Shown: positions 1-8,632, counted from the stretch's first letter. The stretch: DNA of 64,000 nucleotides from Bacteroidota bacterium (GCA_018267655.1 JAFDYB010000023.1:1-64000), one strand, 5' to 3'. The notes: a model not told the origin generated them from the letters alone. Made by a program: numbers and translations.

Positions 1-6
1 AATTTA

Positions 7-219
7 TTAAGCAGCAAGGCGTTGTTGTTCTGTTTCATGATTTTCTTCTTGTTTTAAATGTTTAACATTTTCATTCTTTTCTTTCATGAACAGTTCGTAA
101 AGAAGAATAGACAAGCTTTCTAATGTTTTAATAGCTCGCTCTGCTTCTTCTTCCGTAAAATTTTCAAAGCCCGGATAACTCTTTAGTTCTTCTATGCTCA
201 GTTTTTTATGTTTTTTCAT
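7..219 (-). CDS. Small helical protein of unknown function, mobile-element type
   Basis: This 70-residue protein is not recognised. It is charged and predicted mostly helical, with a central stretch of the form PGFEN-F-EEEAERAI followed by a Leu-rich amphipathic helix, and has no signal peptide or membrane segment. It has an unusually strong Shine-Dalgarno (GGAGGTG at 224-230) just upstream, which is uncommon in Bacteroidota and supports it as a real gene. It lies downstream of the leftward operon 2063-375 but is separated from it by 155 bp, so it may have its own promoter. A small regulator or partner of an element function is possible, but nothing visible proves it. Confidence 0.6.
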   Translation of the reverse strand: MKKHKKLSIEELKSYPGFENFTEEEAERAIKTLESLSILLYELFMKEKNENVKHLKQEENHETEQQRLAA

Positions 220-223
220 TTTT

Positions 224-230
224 CACCTCC
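224..230 (-). promoter_or_regulatory. Strong Shine-Dalgarno sequence
   Basis: On the minus strand GGAGGTG lies four bases before the ATG at 217-219. Most genes in this window lack such a motif. It fixes the start of the 70-residue gene. Confidence 0.6.
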
Positions 231-374
231 CAGCATGTCAAAGAACTCTTGTAGAAACCACCTTCTAACCAGTGGTTAAGTCTAAGATAATCAAATCTTT
301 TGACACACGAAAGTTCTTTTATTCACAGCCCGAAAAGGCTATAAACACTGTTATTTTCTTGTTATTAAATTTGC

Positions 375-1052
375 TTATTCAAAATTTATCTGACTGAATT
401 TTTCCTTCCTGAAAAATTGGGCAAGCTCATAGCGAACTGCTATTAATCCTATTTTATCCTGTTCCTTCATATGAAATTTGACCTGTTCTGCTTTCTGCGC
501 TTTGATGCACAATGATTTTAGTTTGTGGTTGATGTCTTCTATTAAACTTTTGTAAGGAAATACATCCGGTAAGTTTTGATAATGTATGGATTTACGAACC
601 TGAGTAAAAGCATTACATAGTTCCATTAAATCACTAATCCGTGTGAGTTTTGCTTCTGAAAACAACAACAGGCACTCTGCTAAACAGCGTAATCTAATTC
701 CCACCCAATAACTGTGAATGTCCTCATGTGTATTTATACAAGTATTCAGAGCCAACAATTTTCTATCATCATTTATTCGATCATGAATCAAGTTTAAAAT
801 TCTGCTTTCATGCGGTTCATATTTTTGTTCAATTTCGGGCGTTCTTATTTTCGCCTTGATGATTGAAGATTGTTGATTATCTGAAAGACCTGCATTTAGC
901 TTTCCGGGAATTACCGAAGTAATCTCTAGTGGCTTTGGCTTCGTTGCCTTTCTGACCATGTAGGCCATTTGCCGACAGGAGCGCGAACAATACACCGAGT
1001 CAATTCGTTTTACCGTAAAGGTTTTTTTACAATGTTGGCATTCTTTTTCCAT
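375..1052 (-). CDS. Zinc-finger protein of unknown function
   Basis: A 225-residue protein. Its N-terminus has a probable four-cysteine zinc-binding knuckle (Cys5, Cys8, Cys22, Cys26; CxxC then CxxxC) followed by a basic stretch, which suggests nucleic-acid binding. The rest is predicted helical with no other recognised domain. It is the last gene of a tight four-gene leftward operon. Its ATG lies one base after the stop of the 86-residue gene upstream, so translation is probably coupled. No signal peptide is present, so it should be cytoplasmic. A role in element replication, maintenance or transfer is inferred only from context. Confidence 0.7.
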   Translation of the reverse strand: MEKECQHCKKTFTVKRIDSVYCSRSCRQMAYMVRKATKPKPLEITSVIPGKLNAGLSDNQQSSIIKAKIRTPEIEQKYEPHESRILNLIHDRINDDRKLLALNTCINTHEDIHSYWVGIRLRCLAECLLLFSEAKLTRISDLMELCNAFTQVRKSIHYQNLPDVFPYKSLIEDINHKLKSLCIKAQKAEQVKFHMKEQDKIGLIAVRYELAQFFRKEKFSQINFE

Positions 1053-1053
1053 G

Positions 1054-1314
1054 TCAATCTTTCCAGTTTAGTTCTTCGTGATCTGAATAGCGATATTCAT
1101 TATACTCTTCTATAATACTTTGAATATTCTGTAAAACCCGTTGATCCTTTAGAACATTTTCATTGAGATACAATGATACTTTAACTATTCCTCTGCTTTC
1201 CAACACATCGGTTACTTCATGGCGCATGTGTTCTTTTACAATTATTGTCAATACATCCAGTAAAATGTCCGTTGGTATTTTAAGGCTCTCTTCTTTTGTG
1301 TTTCTTGGCTTCAT
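1054..1314 (-). CDS. Small protein of unknown function
   Basis: An 86-residue acidic, helical protein without signal peptide or cysteines. Residues about 12-35 form a Leu/Ile-rich helix (KIPTDILLDVLTIIV) and the C-terminus is acidic with Tyr/Glu-rich sequence. It starts three bases after the stop of the 120-residue gene upstream and ends one base before the next start, so it is an inner gene of a compact operon. No family is recognised. Confidence 0.6.
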   Translation of the reverse strand: MKPRNTKEESLKIPTDILLDVLTIIVKEHMRHEVTDVLESRGIVKVSLYLNENVLKDQRVLQNIQSIIEEYNEYRYSDHEELNWKD

Positions 1315-1317
1315 CGT

Positions 1318-1680
1318 TTAAAGTCTTAAATGTGTTGGTTTACTTGTCTTAGAGGAAGTAAAAGGTTTACGTTTAATATTGAATAGTTTATCATCGTTAT
1401 CATCTTCTTGCTCATCTTCCTCATCGTCAAGTTCTTTGAATATGGGGCGTTTGATTTTGCGCTTGTTTTGAAGTAATTCTTCCAAAGTTTCAATACGCTC
1501 TCCCTGTTCTTTGATTAACTTCGTTTGCAACTCCATTTTTTCCTGCAAAGGTTTGATGAATAACATGTATTCTGCTCCCATCGTACCCAAACCTGTTAGC
1601 AAGTGCATGACCCATTCGGGTATATTGTGTGCGGCATTATTGGGAGGTGGGCTTTGATTATTTTCCTTATTCGTTTCCAT
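1318..1680 (-). CDS. Coiled-coil protein of unknown function
   Basis: A 120-residue protein. A Pro/Asn-rich head is followed by a possible short hydrophobic segment (about residues 22-45), a heptad-like coiled coil (about 46-75), an acidic patch of Asp/Glu (about 85-97) and a basic tail. It is the second gene of the leftward operon. The layout resembles small accessory proteins of mobile elements, but no specific family is recognised. Confidence 0.6.
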   Translation of the reverse strand: METNKENNQSPPPNNAAHNIPEWVMHLLTGLGTMGAEYMLFIKPLQEKMELQTKLIKEQGERIETLEELLQNKRKIKRPIFKELDDEEDEQEDDNDDKLFNIKRKPFTSSKTSKPTHLRL

Positions 1681-1706
1681 TTTTTCTGTTTGGTTGCAAT
1701 ACCTTT

Positions 1707-2063
1707 TTAATTATTAATGCTCAATTTTTTGTCTGCGTATTTTTGCTGTAGTTTTTCAAAAGCTATTTCTGCTTCCTGTCCAAAGGCTTTTAGAAATTTC
1801 ACCGTTAAGGGCATAAATAAATCCACAGCATCTTCAATAAAATTGATAAGAAGCTGAATGTCGTCAATAACTGGTTGCTGATCATCAGTGTAAGTGAGTT
1901 GCAAAACGGTGTTTTCCTTTTGATCTTTACCTAACTCTAAATAGGTGATCTTGTTTTCTTTTATGATTTGTAGCACTGTTTCGTGCGTTGCATTGCTTGT
2001 GCTGATCATGGTTGTTTTGTTTGTTGTTTCCATACTTGTCGTTTTTTTGTTTTTAGTTGTCAT
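1707..2063 (-). CDS. Protein of unknown function, first gene of the element operon
   Basis: A 118-residue protein with a Thr/Lys-rich low-complexity head (about residues 1-28). A compact alpha/beta-looking core follows, including a helix rich in hydrophobic residues around LINFIEDAVDLFMPLTVKFL. There is no signal peptide. An internal Met at residue 11 is an alternative start. It is the promoter-proximal gene of the leftward operon and lies directly downstream of the iteron-like array, so its expression may be controlled by whatever binds those repeats. Confidence 0.6.
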   Translation of the reverse strand: MTTKNKKTTSMETTNKTTMISTSNATHETVLQIIKENKITYLELGKDQKENTVLQLTYTDDQQPVIDDIQLLINFIEDAVDLFMPLTVKFLKAFGQEAEIAFEKLQQKYADKKLSINN

Positions 2064-2420
2064 ATTGATTTTTTAGTTTAACACCTCAAATTTAGAAGCG
2101 TGCTTACACTTGAGATGAGCCTATGGGGTGTACCCATTTTAGTAAAGAATTGATAGCCAATAAGAAAACTTTGAAGTCTATTCCAAAAAGGAAACGTCAA
2201 CACCTTATTGCGGGTTGATATAGGAGGAATTAAAAACTTAAAATGAGAATGGAATATCTTGACGGACAATCCTGAATAATCAGGTTACAATTGACGGATA
2301 AGTCAATGCAATGACAGATAATTTTTGTTTAATTGACGCTTCTTAAAGAAAAGATTGACGGATAACTAAAACTTTTGACGGCTTTTTTGACGGATAATTG
2401 CATAAAATTGATGGATAAAA
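2064..2420. other. Non-coding control region with iteron-like repeats
   Basis: This gene-free stretch of about 357 bases lies between two leftward genes. Bases 2064-2258 hold nothing recognised; a 63-codon open frame there looks spurious. Bases 2259-2418 hold the repeat array described separately. Confidence 0.7.
2259..2418 (+). repeat. Iteron-like array, consensus TTGACGGATAA
   Basis: Eight direct copies start at 2259, 2291, 2311, 2333, 2355, 2375, 2387 and 2408. The copies at 2291, 2355 and 2387 are exact 11-mers. Those at 2259 (TTGACGGACAA), 2311 (ATGACAGATAA) and 2408 (TTGATGGATAA) have one or two changes. The copies at 2333 and 2375 keep mainly TTGACG. Spacing is mostly 20-22 bp, two helical turns, with one interval of 32 and one of 12, as in iterons of replication origins or multi-site operators. 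Read on the other strand the unit is TTATCCGTCAA, whose first half resembles a DnaA box. Whether it is an origin or an operator is undecided. Confidence 0.75.
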
Positions 2421-3242
2421 CTACTTCTTAGCGTTTTTCTTATCGTTTTCAGCAGTTTTTATATCTTCATTAATAAGATCTGTAATGTAAATCAAGTCTA
2501 ATTTCTCAAAATAAGGCCGGATGTGTTTTAAATCTTTAATAAACTGTGTAGGGTTATCAAAATTAGGTAGCTTTTTATATTTTTTATAGATACTTGAGTT
2601 TTGTAAAGTGGTAAATTTTTTGCCAAGTATCATGTGTGCCAATTGTGTGAACTCACTAACTGTGTTACTTCCTCTCACCTCAATTTTAAATCCTGCTTTT
2701 AAGATGTAATGTAAAGCTAATAATTGTTGCATCTCAGTGCTTTCTTTATCATTCTCATCTTTTGAGTCATCACTATCTGCTGAAAATTGCGGCTCACGAT
2801 CCAAATAAAGAAAATGAAGTTCTCCATTTAAAAAATTACGCATTGATGTGGTAAGTTCATAAATATCTTGCTCAGTTAAATCTTCATTACTCACCAGTTG
2901 ATTGTATTCTTCTGCTGTATAATAATCCTTTATGCTTAAAATGCGTTTGAAATCAAAATAATTATCAAAGCGTTTAAAAGCAAATGGTTTAAATAGTTTG
3001 CCGTACTTCTTTAATAACTCGTGTTGTCTATCGGCAAAAGTTCTATAAATGTTATCATCATTAGTTTTAAAGTATTCTGCGACTTCTTTAAATAGTTGTT
3101 GCAAATGTTCTATTAACTCAATCTTTTGTTCGGTGTTATAATGGCTTAATACTTCTGTAATCTCTTTTAATGCAACATCAGACAGGTAAACTCCTTTTCG
3201 GGGGTTGAGTTTTTTTGAATCTTTAACTTCTTTTTTTGACAT
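2421..3242 (-). CDS. Mobile-element protein, possibly RteC-like or initiator-like
   Basis: A 273-residue cytoplasmic, highly charged helical protein. The C-terminal part (about 170-260: a helix with LLALHYILKAGFK, then GKKFTTLQNSSIYKKYKKL, then IRPYFEKLDL) recalls the C-terminal domain of RteC-type regulators of Bacteroidota conjugative elements. This is recognition by eye and is weak. Its stop codon abuts the iteron-like array, so it is the best local candidate for the array-binding protein. A -7 element (3247-3254) places the transcription start almost at the ATG, suggesting a leaderless message. Confidence 0.6.
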   Translation of the reverse strand: MSKKEVKDSKKLNPRKGVYLSDVALKEITEVLSHYNTEQKIELIEHLQQLFKEVAEYFKTNDDNIYRTFADRQHELLKKYGKLFKPFAFKRFDNYFDFKRILSIKDYYTAEEYNQLVSNEDLTEQDIYELTTSMRNFLNGELHFLYLDREPQFSADSDDSKDENDKESTEMQQLLALHYILKAGFKIEVRGSNTVSEFTQLAHMILGKKFTTLQNSSIYKKYKKLPNFDNPTQFIKDLKHIRPYFEKLDLIYITDLINEDIKTAENDKKNAKK

Positions 3243-3246
3243 AAAA

Positions 3247-3254
3247 CAAAGTTA
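3247..3254 (-). promoter_or_regulatory. Bacteroidota -7 element (TAACTTTG)
   Basis: The minus strand reads TAACTTTG, matching TAnnTTTG. It lies five bases before the ATG at 3240-3242, so the expected start of transcription coincides with the start codon. No clear -33 TTG is seen. Confidence 0.45.
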
Positions 3255-3317
3255 AAAAATTATCACTTGAATTAAGAGATTAGTTTAAATGTGTAAACTT
3301 AATAATCTGTAAAAAAA

Positions 3318-3665
3318 TTAAATAGAAAATCTAGATTGTTTTTCTATTATACTGAAGGCTATGGAAAGGTCTTTGTTTGCGATGCAACTCAGTAATAGAT
3401 AATCTGCGTGTTGTTCTACGCCTGAATTATTTAAATCAATTTTGGTTATACCCTCCGACACATTAACTGAAAAATTAAAATTTTTCTCTGTTTCACGAAC
3501 GTTTTTTAATAAAAATGTAATTGAAACCGTTTCGCTTAAGTTTTCTTTTGATGTTTCAATCTGGAATTCACACTCAGAAGCCTTTAGCGATATCGGTATT
3601 TTGAATGTAAATTCTTTATTTTTTCTTAAGTCAATTTGTTTTCGATTGATAAGGAAAGATTCCAT
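3318..3665 (-). CDS. Small beta-rich protein of unknown function
   Basis: A 115-residue protein without signal peptide, with alternating hydrophobic/polar residues typical of beta strands (for example TVSITFLLKNV and NFNFSVNVSEG). No family is recognised. It stands alone between the 273-residue element gene and the T9SS-type gene at 3778. An antisense open frame over 3442-3717 is less convincing because it lacks any protein-like features. Confidence 0.5.
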   Translation of the reverse strand: MESFLINRKQIDLRKNKEFTFKIPISLKASECEFQIETSKENLSETVSITFLLKNVRETEKNFNFSVNVSEGITKIDLNNSGVEQHADYLLLSCIANKDLSIAFSIIEKQSRFSI

Positions 3666-3777
3666 AAAGAATGTTATTTATTTTAAGAAAATAAAATTGG
3701 CATTTTTTTGTTCTTAAACAAAATGAGCTCCTCACTCATCGATAAAAGGTTTGCGTTCTTCTATTGCTAACCTCGAA

Positions 3778-4350
3778 TTATTCTTTAATCACTTTTTTTC
3801 TAATAATTAAAGCATTTTGTTCGTTATATATTGAAATAATATAGACACCCTTAGATAATTCCTTTACCGAAATTTCCTTATCAAAGGTGTCAATAGATAG
3901 CAGTTTTCTTCCATAGATATCGGAGATGTCAATCAATTTATTCCCTTCCACATTCGTTATAAAATGGTTAAGTATTGGATTAGGATAAATTTCAGGCGCA
4001 TCATTTCGAAGCGATTGATTCTTTATTCCGGTAGGCATATAATTCATGCTACACATTTGAACCGCGCTATTGCAAGGTGAAGTTGCTGAAACTATAATAG
4101 AATACGTACCTGCACACACATTGGCATAAATCCAATTATTGCCAACGATTGTTGGAGAACCAATACCAAAATTTGGCTGGATGTCAACAGTATATCCGCT
4201 ACATCCTGAAGGTGTTACAGTAAAAGAACCATCGCAGCATGATGAACAAGAGGGTAAAGTCGTAGTGTGTGTAATTGTAAGAGTTTGTGCTTTGGTTTTA
4301 ATTGTGATGCAACTTAATCCAATAATTAGAATGAGTAGTTGTTTTTTCAT
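3778..4350 (-). CDS. Small secreted protein with type IX sorting domain
   Basis: A 190-residue protein with a signal peptide (residues 1-22, ending KTKAQ). A short Cys-rich domain (about 30-110, with SCSSCCDG and GCSGY) resembles SprB-type adhesin repeats of Bacteroidota. The C-terminal 75 residues are a type A T9SS sorting domain (IYPNPILNHF, then ISDIYGRKLL, then LSKGVYIISI). It should therefore be exported by the type IX system and attached to or released from the cell surface. It starts 11 bp after the stop of the 200-residue gene upstream, forming a two-gene leftward operon. It has only one short passenger domain, which is small for a T9SS client. Confidence 0.8.
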   Translation of the reverse strand: MKKQLLILIIGLSCITIKTKAQTLTITHTTTLPSCSSCCDGSFTVTPSGCSGYTVDIQPNFGIGSPTIVGNNWIYANVCAGTYSIIVSATSPCNSAVQMCSMNYMPTGIKNQSLRNDAPEIYPNPILNHFITNVEGNKLIDISDIYGRKLLSIDTFDKEISVKELSKGVYIISIYNEQNALIIRKKVIKE

Positions 4351-4361
4351 ATTGAGGTATT

Positions 4362-4964
4362 TTATTTCATTTTTTCGTTTATCAATTTGAAATACTTTGC
4401 GGTTTTATTTTTAAGTTTCATTTTATATTCATCAACTGAATCTTTTGCTTCTCGCTTTGTCTTATCCTCCTCATATTGAGCGGCAAGCCCATTTTTGCCT
4501 AAGTAAGTTTCAAAATCTTTATCTTTTAATTTTTTAATCTCTCCGTTTAAGCCTTCAGAATAATAATCAGTTGGAACGAAATCACTAGGCGAATATCTAT
4601 TGACATAGAATGTCCCAGGTCCTGAGTATGAAACCTGCCCTTCTTTTATTTTAATATAATAACATAAGGATCCTTCAACTAATACGTAATACATATCGCC
4701 ATCAAAAATCCGCATTAACATTCCATTTTCTTTGGTAAAATAAGTATAGGGGAATTTAGAGGGTTTGAATTTTTCTTTTTCACCATTTTTATTAAGTTCG
4801 ATGCCGCTTTTATCCACATTGTAAACAGAAATTCCGTCTATTGGTTTGTTAATTTTATAATCTTCAATAGAAGCGAAAACTTTATTGGGACTAACGGTCT
4901 TTGTCTGACTAAATGAAATATTTGTCAGAAGAATGATTAATAAACTTAAAATTATTTTTTTCAT
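4362..4964 (-). CDS. Exported protein of unknown function
   Basis: A 200-residue protein with a clear signal peptide (residues 1-19, ending ISFSQ). Tyr-rich segments in the middle (about 60-140) are followed by a Lys/Glu-rich helical tail (about 145-200). No family is recognised and no lipobox is present. It is first in an operon with the T9SS-tailed protein and is transcribed divergently from the RHS operon. A TAAATTTG -7 element lies upstream at 4988-4995. Confidence 0.65.
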   Translation of the reverse strand: MKKIILSLLIILLTNISFSQTKTVSPNKVFASIEDYKINKPIDGISVYNVDKSGIELNKNGEKEKFKPSKFPYTYFTKENGMLMRIFDGDMYYVLVEGSLCYYIKIKEGQVSYSGPGTFYVNRYSPSDFVPTDYYSEGLNGEIKKLKDKDFETYLGKNGLAAQYEEDKTKREAKDSVDEYKMKLKNKTAKYFKLINEKMK

Positions 4965-4987
4965 GGTTATATTACATTAATATGATC

Positions 4988-4995
4988 CAAATTTA
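4988..4995 (-). promoter_or_regulatory. Bacteroidota -7 element (TAAATTTG)
   Basis: The minus strand reads TAAATTTG. A TTG lies 15 bp further upstream (5011-5013), shorter than the usual spacing of about 19. The leader to the ATG at 4964 is about 15-20 nt. Confidence 0.45.
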
Positions 4996-5016
4996 ACACA
5001 AAATAGCGGGCAATAG

Positions 5017-5024
5017 TATATTTT
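5017..5024 (+). promoter_or_regulatory. Possible -7 element of the RHS operon (TATATTTT)
   Basis: TATATTTT matches TAnnTTTG at seven of eight positions and lies about 40 bp before the GTG start of the first operon gene. No convincing -33 element is seen. The 100-bp divergent intergenic region is the only place for the operon's main promoter. Confidence 0.25.
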
Positions 5025-5062
5025 TAATATATTTATTCATTAATAATTAAATGCTAGATTGA

Positions 5063-7492
5063 GTGAGTTATACCAAATACATATTTCTCTTGGTGATCAT
5101 TCAATTTATTGCTTTAAACGTTTCCGCTCAAAACGATTCCCTTCCAAATTTAAGCCCGATTAAGAATACCATTTTTTTTAAGGATTCCTTTCCAAAGGAA
5201 GTAAATAGGCCGGAGATACCAAATAATAAAGTTGTTTCGGAAGTAAAAGGATTATCAAATTTAAACGACAGTAGTAAACTATCAGGGCTGAAAAAAAATC
5301 TCAACACCGATTCTGTAAAGTCAAAATTAAAGGACAAGATATCCATTCACAAAGATTCCACACTAAACAAGGGGGCTGTATTAAATAAAATAAAAAATGT
5401 CTTTCCGACAGGCAGTATCTCATTGGGCTATGATTATGGCTTTTTGCCCTATACGGTAAATATGCCATCACCCGCCCAAGCCATAAAAACGGAAGGACGA
5501 GTTGGAATTGATGTATTTAATATACCTGTTGATGTCACTTTTTTTTACTCCAGTCAAAAAAATCTGATCGGGTTAAATAATTATTTTAGGATCAGTTATA
5601 ATGCCGATCGTTATAAGGATAAACTTAGCAATAAATTAACAGGAAATTTAGATAACTATAAGAATCAATTAGGAAGTTTAAATGCTCAAAAACAACAATT
5701 AATGCAAAAAATGGCTTATACCGATTACTTATCCTCTATCGAACCTGATAAGTGGCCGGTAGATACTTCTTCCTTACAAAAACCTGAGTTAAATGCGCCA
5801 AAAATTTCGGGTGTTGCATTAGATTCAAATAGGTATATACCAAATTACAACAAACCTGATTCAACAAAGATCACAAATTCATTAAAAGATAGTTTAAAGA
5901 ACAATTCTAATTACTCAAAAGCAGATTCTATTGCTCAAAAAGCAATGTATTACAAGCAGAAGAGAGATTCTGTCATGAAATTATACGACGTTTATAAAAA
6001 TAAGTATGATATTTTAAATGACTCCGCAAAGAAAACCCAGGCGAAGATTAATGAATTGGAGACTCTTACTAATGCAGGATATGCGCCTTATTTATCAAAA
6101 CTCCCTTACTTTAATAAGGTACAAAATTTTTTAAGCGGCATTAAAAAATTTGATCTGGGTTTGTGTTATCCCGGTTATTCTACTTTTTTAGCAAACAATG
6201 TCCCTGTTCGAGGGGTCAATCTGGAATATCAAAAGAATGATCGCTTCTTTGCCTTTACTTATGGAACAACGGTCAGTACATTATTATATAATAATAGAAA
6301 TATAGATGGTTTTTTACAAAATGTCAGAAACTCCTATAATTATTTTGATGCAAATAATTTAGAAGCGGGTCGTAAAATACTCTCGGTTAAATTTGGAGTT
6401 GGCACAAAAGAAAACAATCATTTTTTTGCCGGGTTCTTATTAGGTAAAGGTTTAACTTCTTATTTGCATTCCGGTTCGGAAGATATAGCTTCCAGACCTA
6501 AAGAAAGCAATTTAGTATTAGAGGTAGATGCCCGTCAAAAATTATTAAAAAATACATTTTTGGATGTGGTAATGGGTAAATCATCCCTTCAGGTATCTGA
6601 TTTAAACATGGACGTTATAAGGACAGCCGCTCAAGAAGTATTCTCCGGTTTTCGTTCTTATGCTTTTTTAGTTAAACTGAATACCAAAATTATGGCTACC
6701 AAATCTAACCTGACGTTTTCGGTACGGTGGGTTGATCCTTTCTTTAAAAGTTTTGGTATTGGATTCATCCGCTCCGACAATATGCGGTATGAAGTAAAAT
6801 TAGATCAACCTTTAACTAAGGTGCTACGATACACCGGAATGTTCAGGTATGAAGAAGACAATTTATTGAAACTATTGAACTACAAAAACATGTTTTACAG
6901 TATCAATAATACCATTTCTTACAAAATAAGACGTGGCCTAATGCTGAGAGTTGGTTACACCCCACTCATTCGGACTTTAAACGGAGACAATTACCATATT
7001 CAGAATAAAAACTCAATAACAACCGGTATTATAACCTTTACACCGAAGAGCAGGAATATTCAGAAACAATTTAATTTACTTTATAACTATTATCTGGTCA
7101 ACACTGACAGTTCGCAAATTAATTTTCAAAATTTTTCTTACCAACATCAAATTACATTTAAAAGTGGTTTTAAAACAGGCTTTAATGTATCATGGTTTAA
7201 AAACAACCTGAAAGATTCCACTATTAATAATGTTTTCCTTGGTGTGTTGGATGTGGGCTATCAATTTAAAAACGGATCTTCGTTAAGCGTGGCAGGGAAA
7301 TCAGCCTATAAATTAAATAAAGAATTTTATCCTGGCTTTATTGTCAAATCAAGTGTCAAATTATCCAAATCCTTTTATTGGGAATCCCAAGTGGAGAAAT
7401 TCATCGTCGGAGACCTTTTTAATGGCTACGATTTAAATAATCTGAAAAAATTTCCTTACTATTGTAATACAAAAATAATCCTAAATTTTTAA
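5063..7492 (+). CDS. Predicted outer-membrane beta-barrel protein, first gene of RHS operon
   Basis: An 809-residue protein starting at GTG; the codon before it is a stop, so no earlier start exists. It has a signal peptide (1-22, ending VSAQ), a Ser/Lys/Asp-rich linker (about 25-110), a long coiled-coil region (about 185-350, rich in KADSIAQKA-type sequence) and a C-terminal half of alternating aromatic strands. It ends in a final strand with terminal Phe (YYCNTKIILNF), the usual signature of a barrel inserted by the BAM complex. Specific function is unknown. It is followed after three bases by the next gene. By context it is the likely outer-membrane partner for surface exposure or release of the giant YD/RHS proteins encoded downstream. 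Confidence 0.75.
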   Translation: MSYTKYIFLLVIIQFIALNVSAQNDSLPNLSPIKNTIFFKDSFPKEVNRPEIPNNKVVSEVKGLSNLNDSSKLSGLKKNLNTDSVKSKLKDKISIHKDSTLNKGAVLNKIKNVFPTGSISLGYDYGFLPYTVNMPSPAQAIKTEGRVGIDVFNIPVDVTFFYSSQKNLIGLNNYFRISYNADRYKDKLSNKLTGNLDNYKNQLGSLNAQKQQLMQKMAYTDYLSSIEPDKWPVDTSSLQKPELNAPKISGVALDSNRYIPNYNKPDSTKITNSLKDSLKNNSNYSKADSIAQKAMYYKQKRDSVMKLYDVYKNKYDILNDSAKKTQAKINELETLTNAGYAPYLSKLPYFNKVQNFLSGIKKFDLGLCYPGYSTFLANNVPVRGVNLEYQKNDRFFAFTYGTTVSTLLYNNRNIDGFLQNVRNSYNYFDANNLEAGRKILSVKFGVGTKENNHFFAGFLLGKGLTSYLHSGSEDIASRPKESNLVLEVDARQKLLKNTFLDVVMGKSSLQVSDLNMDVIRTAAQEVFSGFRSYAFLVKLNTKIMATKSNLTFSVRWVDPFFKSFGIGFIRSDNMRYEVKLDQPLTKVLRYTGMFRYEEDNLLKLLNYKNMFYSINNTISYKIRRGLMLRVGYTPLIRTLNGDNYHIQNKNSITTGIITFTPKSRNIQKQFNLLYNYYLVNTDSSQINFQNFSYQHQITFKSGFKTGFNVSWFKNNLKDSTINNVFLGVLDVGYQFKNGSSLSVAGKSAYKLNKEFYPGFIVKSSVKLSKSFYWESQVEKFIVGDLFNGYDLNNLKKFPYYCNTKIILNF

Positions 7493-7495
7493 CTT

Positions 7496-8614
7496 ATGAA
7501 CATTCGAGTGTTATTTAGAGCCTTACTTCTTCTTTTACTAACTCAGTTTAGTATCAGCGCACAGGTAAGCATTGTAAATATTTCTGTTCAACCCTTTAAC
7601 ATAACGCCCGAAGCCCTTTTAAACGTTGGGATTATGAATAATGAAACTGAAAAACAGGTTCAAATAATTACTCAATTATATAGTTCAACAAACTCCATAT
7701 TGCTTACAGTCAAATCGCAACCATTTAAACTAAACAAGGGATTAAACTCAGGAGTGAGCAGTGATAGAAGGGTTGCAAGTGCGGAATATTCAAGCACAAC
7801 ACAAGGTAGTTATCTTAAAACAACACACAATTTAACTAGCGGTCGTTATAAAATATGCAGTTCAATTCTGATCGAGGGCGGAGCAGATAAAATAGATGAT
7901 TTTTGTGATGAACTGGAAGCAGACTTTAATCAGTATCTATACTTGGTTAACCCATTGGATAATGATACCATAGAAACAAAGAACCCGATATTATCTTGGG
8001 CGCACAGTGAACCTTTTACCATTTTAAATCAGGGAGAGTTTTATAGAATGATTGTTTCAGAGATGAAAAAAGATCAGTCCGCTGAAGAAGCGATTACAGT
8101 TAACACGCCTGCTATGGTTAAAAATTATGTAAAAGAACATCAGGTTCAATATCCTTATGATGCTAAAGAATTAAAGGACGGAACTAAATATGCGTGGCAG
8201 GTTCAAAAAGTTGGTGACGGTGTTGTTATAAATAAAACGGAAGCATGGACATTTAATACCAAGGCCATTAATGAATTAAAAAGCATGAAGTATGTTGCTT
8301 TAAAAAATCAAATTGATGGCTCTTATTACAATGCTTACGATGGTAAAGTGTTTTTTAAATTTTCGGAGGAATACAAAAGCCAAGGTCAATTGAAGTTTAA
8401 CTTAACAGATGTAAAGTCAAAGATAATTGACATTAATGTTGTTCAGGATAAAGAAAATACTAAAAATGCAACCACAACAACGGAATTGAAATTATCGGGA
8501 GACAATCGCTATGAGTTGAATCTTGACGCCAAAAAAATGAATTCCGGCTTTTACACATTGGAAGTGAAAAACGAAAAGAACGAATCTTTTTATTTAAAAA
8601 TATTTTTACCATAA
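7496..8614 (+). CDS. Exported Fn3-like protein of the RHS operon
   Basis: A 372-residue protein with a signal peptide (1-22, ending ISAQ). It is beta-rich. A segment around residues 155-260 (PLDNDTIETKNPILSW, later GTKYAWQVQKV and WTFNT) has the look of fibronectin-III-like domains found beside large Bacteroidota surface proteins, sometimes annotated TANFOR; that assignment is tentative. It follows the barrel gene by three bases and precedes the Skp-like gene by 18. It may be a periplasmic or surface adaptor for the barrel. No catalytic motif is seen. Confidence 0.65.
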   Translation: MNIRVLFRALLLLLLTQFSISAQVSIVNISVQPFNITPEALLNVGIMNNETEKQVQIITQLYSSTNSILLTVKSQPFKLNKGLNSGVSSDRRVASAEYSSTTQGSYLKTTHNLTSGRYKICSSILIEGGADKIDDFCDELEADFNQYLYLVNPLDNDTIETKNPILSWAHSEPFTILNQGEFYRMIVSEMKKDQSAEEAITVNTPAMVKNYVKEHQVQYPYDAKELKDGTKYAWQVQKVGDGVVINKTEAWTFNTKAINELKSMKYVALKNQIDGSYYNAYDGKVFFKFSEEYKSQGQLKFNLTDVKSKIIDINVVQDKENTKNATTTTELKLSGDNRYELNLDAKKMNSGFYTLEVKNEKNESFYLKIFLP

Positions 8615-8632
8615 ACTGTACTGCTTTAATTT

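Noticed and set aside
2078-2269. A 63-codon leftward open frame beside the iteron-like array
   Set aside because: No start signal or protein-like pattern, and it runs into the first array repeat; treated as non-coding control DNA.
2259-2418. CRISPR array
   Set aside because: The repeats are only 11 bp with short, uneven spacers of about 1-21 bp, and there are no cas genes; the pattern is iteron-like.
3442-3717. A 91-codon rightward open frame antisense to the 115-residue gene
   Set aside because: It is a frame shadow of the leftward gene, with no signal peptide, domain or promoter.
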